Source: Candidatus Zixiibacteriota bacterium (GTDB lineage Bacteria; Zixibacteria; MSB-5A5; JAABVY01; JAHJOQ01). From it: DNA of 9,521 bases. The notes under the pieces are model-generated. The model ran no database searches, was not told the DNA's origin, and saw nothing but the letters and a program-made list of their open reading frames with translations. The number at the start of each line of letters is the position of its first letter. The stretch's first letter is position 1. The stretch is from assembly GCA_024275215.1 (NCBI GenBank), contig JAJRZO010000121.1, positions 1 to 9,521 of the forward strand. Reading direction: 5' to 3'. Position numbers and translations under genes: made by a program. This document shows, piece after piece, positions 6,212 to 9,521 of the stretch.

Positions 6212-9200
6212 ATGACCGGCTTACGTGTGGTTGCTATTCTACTGCTTCTAACATTTCCTCTCACTGAATCGTTTGCAATTGTTGGAAAAGCTGCCGACAA
6301 GAATCTGTTAAAGAGACCTTTCAGATGGATATTCACCGGTGATGAAAATATTTCACACTCTGTCCCACTTTGGGCGGGCTACCGATCAGGTCCCTCAGGT
6401 TTTGCCCCAGCTCCTCAGCCACCCGGTGACACAGTTGGGATTACATTCTATGACTACTGGCAGAATGGCTCCGTATCTCGGAACATAGCATATAATCCCG
6501 GCAACGGCATTGTCCATTTTGCATGGATGTACTGGCCTGCTGATGCCGGTCCCAGAAATGTCAGGTACAATGCGTTCGATCCTGCTGCTTCAACCTGGGT
6601 GTATCCGGGATCACCCGGCGAGGATCCCGGCAGGAATGTCTCAGATTTTGTCAACGCCGGGTTCAACTCTGTCGATGTTACTTCAACCGGCGCTGCTGTT
6701 GTTTACTGGCATGAGGGGCTGTATGGCGATGCTTTTTCGACTTGCTATGGATGGGATATTGATCCGCCTGCAGGGTCATTCAATAAGATTATAGCTCCAC
6801 CTGTCGGGACAGCAAATGCGGAAAATTGTCAGGGAGTTCAATCGGGCAGCCTTGAGATTGACAGCCGCTATATCTGGCCGAAGGGCGTAGTCGATCAGGT
6901 CGAAGGCTCGACAGTACAACACATCATCGCAACGGAATCTCCACTCTATTCGCCTGATACTGCTGAGATACGGTCATACATATACTATCGCTTTGTCAAC
7001 GATATGCTCTCAGAATGTAACGCAACTGCGGATGACACACTTGGCGTCTATATCGCTGAAGGGTACACGGTCAATCCTGTCGTAGTGCAGGATCCGGCAT
7101 CTGACAGGGTTGCCATTATCTATCTCCAGCCATTGTATCCGGACACACTTAACCCTGACGATGACTGTAAATGGACTCAGTGGCAGCATGATGTCGCGTT
7201 TCTTGAATCTACTAACGGTGGCGAGTCTTTCCTCGATCAGACAGCAGCATACACGAATGTCACTGACTACACCGAGGGCGGTTCGCTCACAACCAGCCAA
7301 ATCAAGTACAAGGCGTATGCCGATGTGACTGCGCTGTATGATCATAACAGCAATCTTCATATTGTCTGGAACACGCCGGTTTTCGATCCGACAGACCCGG
7401 AATATCCATGTCTGCCTCACTATGGCACAGTTCTCTGGCACTGGGACAGCTTCAGTCAGTCGATTTCGCTGGTGTATGACGGTTCGATTCCCGATTCATT
7501 TTACACGAGTGGAGAGTACAGTCCATTCCCGGCATTCACGAGGGCAATCGCCAAACCTAATCTGGCTGAGTGCGATAACAAGCTGTATGTTTCTTTTACT
7601 CGATTCGGTGGTCATCCCGATACAACTCAGGGGGGCATTGATGAGAATATCGGTGGCGATTATGGCGACAACAATGTACTGAATGGCGATATATATCTCA
7701 TAGCTTCAAGCGATGGCGGTGCGACATGGGGGCCGGATGGCGCTGTTCCTGACTACGATGTACAGATAACTGCCGGCACCGGAAATGCAGTCAGAAAAGG
7801 TACCGCTGTCGATATTACAAACACCTGGACAGAAAACTGCTCAGCCGGTGATTGCCACAATGAGAACTTCGCTTCGCTGGCGAGATACTCGACCGGAAAC
7901 CTGCATATCGTTTATCTTGATGACAATCACGCAGGATATGGTGTCAGGGGGGAGAACAACAGCGAAATCACCAGAAATGCCGTCATGTATATGACATACG
8001 ACTGCTTTTCACCTGAAGTAATCTTCAGCTATGCGATCACTCCCGACACATCCGAAGGCAGTTTTTTCTTTCCGATAGCGCCGAATGGCGCTCCTGACTG
8101 CACAATAGGCTATACGAACAGTTTCTCTGTCTCTATAAGAAATACCGGTAATACTCCTATTGATTATGTAGTCAGTAACAATGAAACATGGTTGATTCCA
8201 TCAAGCACCGGTGGGACAATCGCTGCAGGTATTGATCCTGTCGCTGATATTGATTTTGCAATTGGTCCTGTCGACTCCGAGGGTGACTACAATGACAATA
8301 TTACCATCAATCTCACAAGTAGCGCAGGAGATGCCGAACTTGTATATCATATTGATGTTGTTGTCGCCTGTAGTTATTTCATTCCTGACTATCAGATTCT
8401 TTCGACCGGTTGCTGGTCTGCCGGTCTCTGGAATGTGCCGAGAGCCGGGACTGCACAGCGCGGAGATGACGGCAACATGTTCTGGTTTATCGACAGCCTG
8501 GCTCCTATGTATGATGGCGGCGCCATAATTACCTATGCCGATGATGTTTCACAGACATTCTTTTCAATGTACGATGGTTCAAATGACCATGTCAGCTTCG
8601 TAGCGACTGATTCTCTGGTCGTTGCAGATTCCGGCAACTATGAATATGCCCGTAGCGAGTGGGCAACGGCTGATGCCTGTATCAATGGCGAGACTGATTG
8701 GTATATGCCGAGTCATGAAGATACATGCGTGCTTATACAACGGGAGACGATCTGCAACAATACCGATAGCGCGATCACTGTTAATATCGGTGAAGGGATT
8801 GACTGGAACTTCCCCGATGATTCCGATGGTTCGGTAAACGAATCTGGCGTTGATATTAGCAGACGGATGGTTTATCAGAAAGGTGTGAGCGGGTCAGCCG
8901 CCGAGTCATGTTACGGTGGAGCATTTATATGCGGTGATATTCCGGGAGCGATTGTGCTTGAAAGCGATAACCGGGTCTATCCTAACTCCGGATATGTACC
9001 TGCCGATATCGGTAATCTGCTTGCAACTCATAGCGGTTTCGTTGCTGCTGACTCAGTCGAGGATCTGAACTCTGTTTTTATTGTAGCACAGAATGTTATT
9101 ATTGAAACTGATTCCTGCTTTGCATTCTGTATGGTCAAGGCTTCTCATCGAGAAAACCTCGCAGGTCTGCAAAGTCTCATCGATGCCGGTAAAGCGTTCA

Positions 9201-9460
9201 TTGTCGACAACGGTATCAACTGCCCGGGTTGCGAAGAGATCGGATGTTTACCGGGTGACGCCAACGGATCAGGTGGTGTGGACATTGATGACGTTGTATA
9301 TGTAATCAACTATATCTTTGGTGGCGGTCCTGAGCCTGTTCATGACATTTGTTGTGGCGATGCCAATGGGTCAGGCGCTATCGACATAGATGATGTTGTT
9401 TATTTGATCAACTATATTTTCGGGGGCGGTCCTGTTCCCGACCCTGATGTATGCGATTGA
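6212..9460 (+). CDS. Secreted cysteine-rich sialidase-like propeller protein with C-terminal dockerin repeats
   Basis: A 1082-residue exported protein. Residues 1-22 are a classical signal peptide (MTGLR, hydrophobic VVAILLLLTFPLT, then ESFA). Residues about 40-610 show beta-propeller features: a canonical Asp-box SSDGGATW (499-506), a degenerate one STNGGESF (333-340), and repeated strand motifs GIVHFAW (99-105), NLHIVW (381-386) and NLHIVY (563-568), as in BNR/sialidase-like proteins. I cannot see a sialidase active site (Arg triad, Tyr/Glu), so a glycosidase claim is not supported. Residues 630-720, bounded by cysteines, form an Ig/BACON-like beta-sandwich (SVSIRNTGNTPIDYVV). Residues 720-1003 are an unrecognised beta-rich domain. 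Residues 1015-1076 hold two dockerin-like calcium loops. There are 25 cysteines, against 5 in the longer-range neighbour TPR protein, suggesting disulfides outside the cytoplasm. The start is ATG with AGGGA (6201-6205) 6 nt upstream. It has its own promoter and is probably functionally separate from the operon before it. Substrate or partner is unknown. Confidence 0.85.
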   Translation: MTGLRVVAILLLLTFPLTESFAIVGKAADKNLLKRPFRWIFTGDENISHSVPLWAGYRSGPSGFAPAPQPPGDTVGITFYDYWQNGSVSRNIAYNPGNGIVHFAWMYWPADAGPRNVRYNAFDPAASTWVYPGSPGEDPGRNVSDFVNAGFNSVDVTSTGAAVVYWHEGLYGDAFSTCYGWDIDPPAGSFNKIIAPPVGTANAENCQGVQSGSLEIDSRYIWPKGVVDQVEGSTVQHIIATESPLYSPDTAEIRSYIYYRFVNDMLSECNATADDTLGVYIAEGYTVNPVVVQDPASDRVAIIYLQPLYPDTLNPDDDCKWTQWQHDVAFLESTNGGESFLDQTAAYTNVTDYTEGGSLTTSQIKYKAYADVTALYDHNSNLHIVWNTPVFDPTDPEYPCLPHYGTVLWHWDSFSQSISLVYDGSIPDSFYTSGEYSPFPAFTRAIAKPNLAECDNKLYVSFTRFGGHPDTTQGGIDENIGGDYGDNNVLNGDIYLIASSDGGATWGPDGAVPDYDVQITAGTGNAVRKGTAVDITNTWTENCSAGDCHNENFASLARYSTGNLHIVYLDDNHAGYGVRGENNSEITRNAVMYMTYDCFSPEVIFSYAITPDTSEGSFFFPIAPNGAPDCTIGYTNSFSVSIRNTGNTPIDYVVSNNETWLIPSSTGGTIAAGIDPVADIDFAIGPVDSEGDYNDNITINLTSSAGDAELVYHIDVVVACSYFIPDYQILSTGCWSAGLWNVPRAGTAQRGDDGNMFWFIDSLAPMYDGGAIITYADDVSQTFFSMYDGSNDHVSFVATDSLVVADSGNYEYARSEWATADACINGETDWYMPSHEDTCVLIQRETICNNTDSAITVNIGEGIDWNFPDDSDGSVNESGVDISRRMVYQKGVSGSAAESCYGGAFICGDIPGAIVLESDNRVYPNSGYVPADIGNLLATHSGFVAADSVEDLNSVFIVAQNVIIETDSCFAFCMVKASHRENLAGLQSLIDAGKAFIVDNGINCPGCEEIGCLPGDANGSGGVDIDDVVYVINYIFGGGPEPVHDICCGDANGSGAIDIDDVVYLINYIFGGGPVPDPDVCD
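9254..9433 (+). repeat. Two tandem dockerin-like repeats, 102-nt period
   Basis: The units at 9254-9331 and 9356-9433 encode 26-residue blocks (1015-1040 and 1049-1074) that differ at only 3 positions. Each has a calcium-loop pattern with D, N and S at loop positions 1, 3 and 5, and D at position 12 (D1016-N1018-S1020-D1027; D1050-N1052-S1054-D1061), then a helix VVYxINYIF and a GGGP cap. Third bases differ more than the residues do, so the protein is conserved while the DNA has drifted: this is an old duplication, not a recent one. Cysteines (1012, 1047, 1048, 1081) flank both units and may clamp them. In cellulosomes dockerins bind cohesins; in this lineage the partner is unknown. Confidence 0.85.
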
Positions 9461-9471
9461 CAACCCCTAAT

Positions 9472-9506
9472 TGGTCTGAAAAGCCCACACGACCATCAAT
9501 TTTTTT
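9472..9506 (+). terminator. Weak terminator candidate after the dockerin-repeat gene
   Basis: TGGTC (9472-9476) can pair with GACCA (9491-9495) around a 14-nt loop, followed after 4 nt by seven T (9500-9506). Position and T-run fit an intrinsic terminator, but a 5-bp stem with a long loop is poor. The rest of the tail (9461-9521) holds no gene; the window ends in TTGAC (9517-9521), which could be a cut -35 box of a next gene. Confidence 0.25.
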
Positions 9507-9521
9507 CAAATTTGTATTGAC

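Noticed and set aside
6183..6212. Nine-codon leader ORF (MRMYPTRDN) whose TGA overlaps the next ATG as TGATG
   Set aside because: The predicted transcription start (about 6186) lies after its first ATG, and it has no ribosome-binding site. The overlap is probably chance.

Overview
The window looks like a piece of a bacterial chromosome with balanced base composition, probably from an uncultured lineage of the FCB group, with candidate phylum Zixibacteria the best guess. The taxonomic guess rests on two things: the gene order DUF4159 / DUF4175 / TPR, and the final protein's twin C-terminal dockerin-like repeats of the type GDANGSG...VDIDDVVYxINYIFGGGP, a style I associate with that phylum. This is inference from recall, not from a search. 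All four supported genes are on the + strand. There are no tRNA or rRNA genes, mobile elements or CRISPR arrays that I can see.

Positions 1-103 are a short leader with an extended -10 promoter candidate at 62-70. Next comes a three-gene, tightly packed operon. The first gene is a small exported DUF4159 protein (104-799) whose reading frame is cut by an in-frame TAG at 611-613; the rest of the domain continues in the same frame to a TGA at 797-799. Thirteen bases later is a large membrane-anchored, coiled-coil DUF4175 protein (813-4208). It is followed at once by an exported tetratricopeptide-repeat protein (best start 4229, end 6091). A strong 14-bp hairpin (4246-4278) lies at the DUF4175/TPR junction. 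The operon probably forms or services an envelope-associated assembly: an anchored periplasmic coiled coil, a TPR scaffold, and a GATase-like-fold DUF4159 protein. In related genomes such sets usually sit beside MoxR ATPase, DUF58 and BatA-type genes. None of these is visible here, and the biochemical role of the set is not known.

A 120-bp gap (6092-6211) holds a near-consensus sigma-70 promoter (TTGACA-17-TATTCT) that makes the last gene a separate transcription unit. That gene (6212-9460) encodes a 1082-residue secreted, cysteine-rich protein: signal peptide, sialidase-like propeller region with Asp-box motifs, an Ig/BACON-like domain, an unrecognised domain, and two C-terminal dockerin-like calcium loops. 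The last 61 bases have a weak hairpin plus T-run and no gene.

The most notable observations are the single in-frame amber codon in an otherwise intact DUF4159 gene, the junction hairpin that bears on where the TPR gene starts, and the uncharacterised three-gene envelope set.
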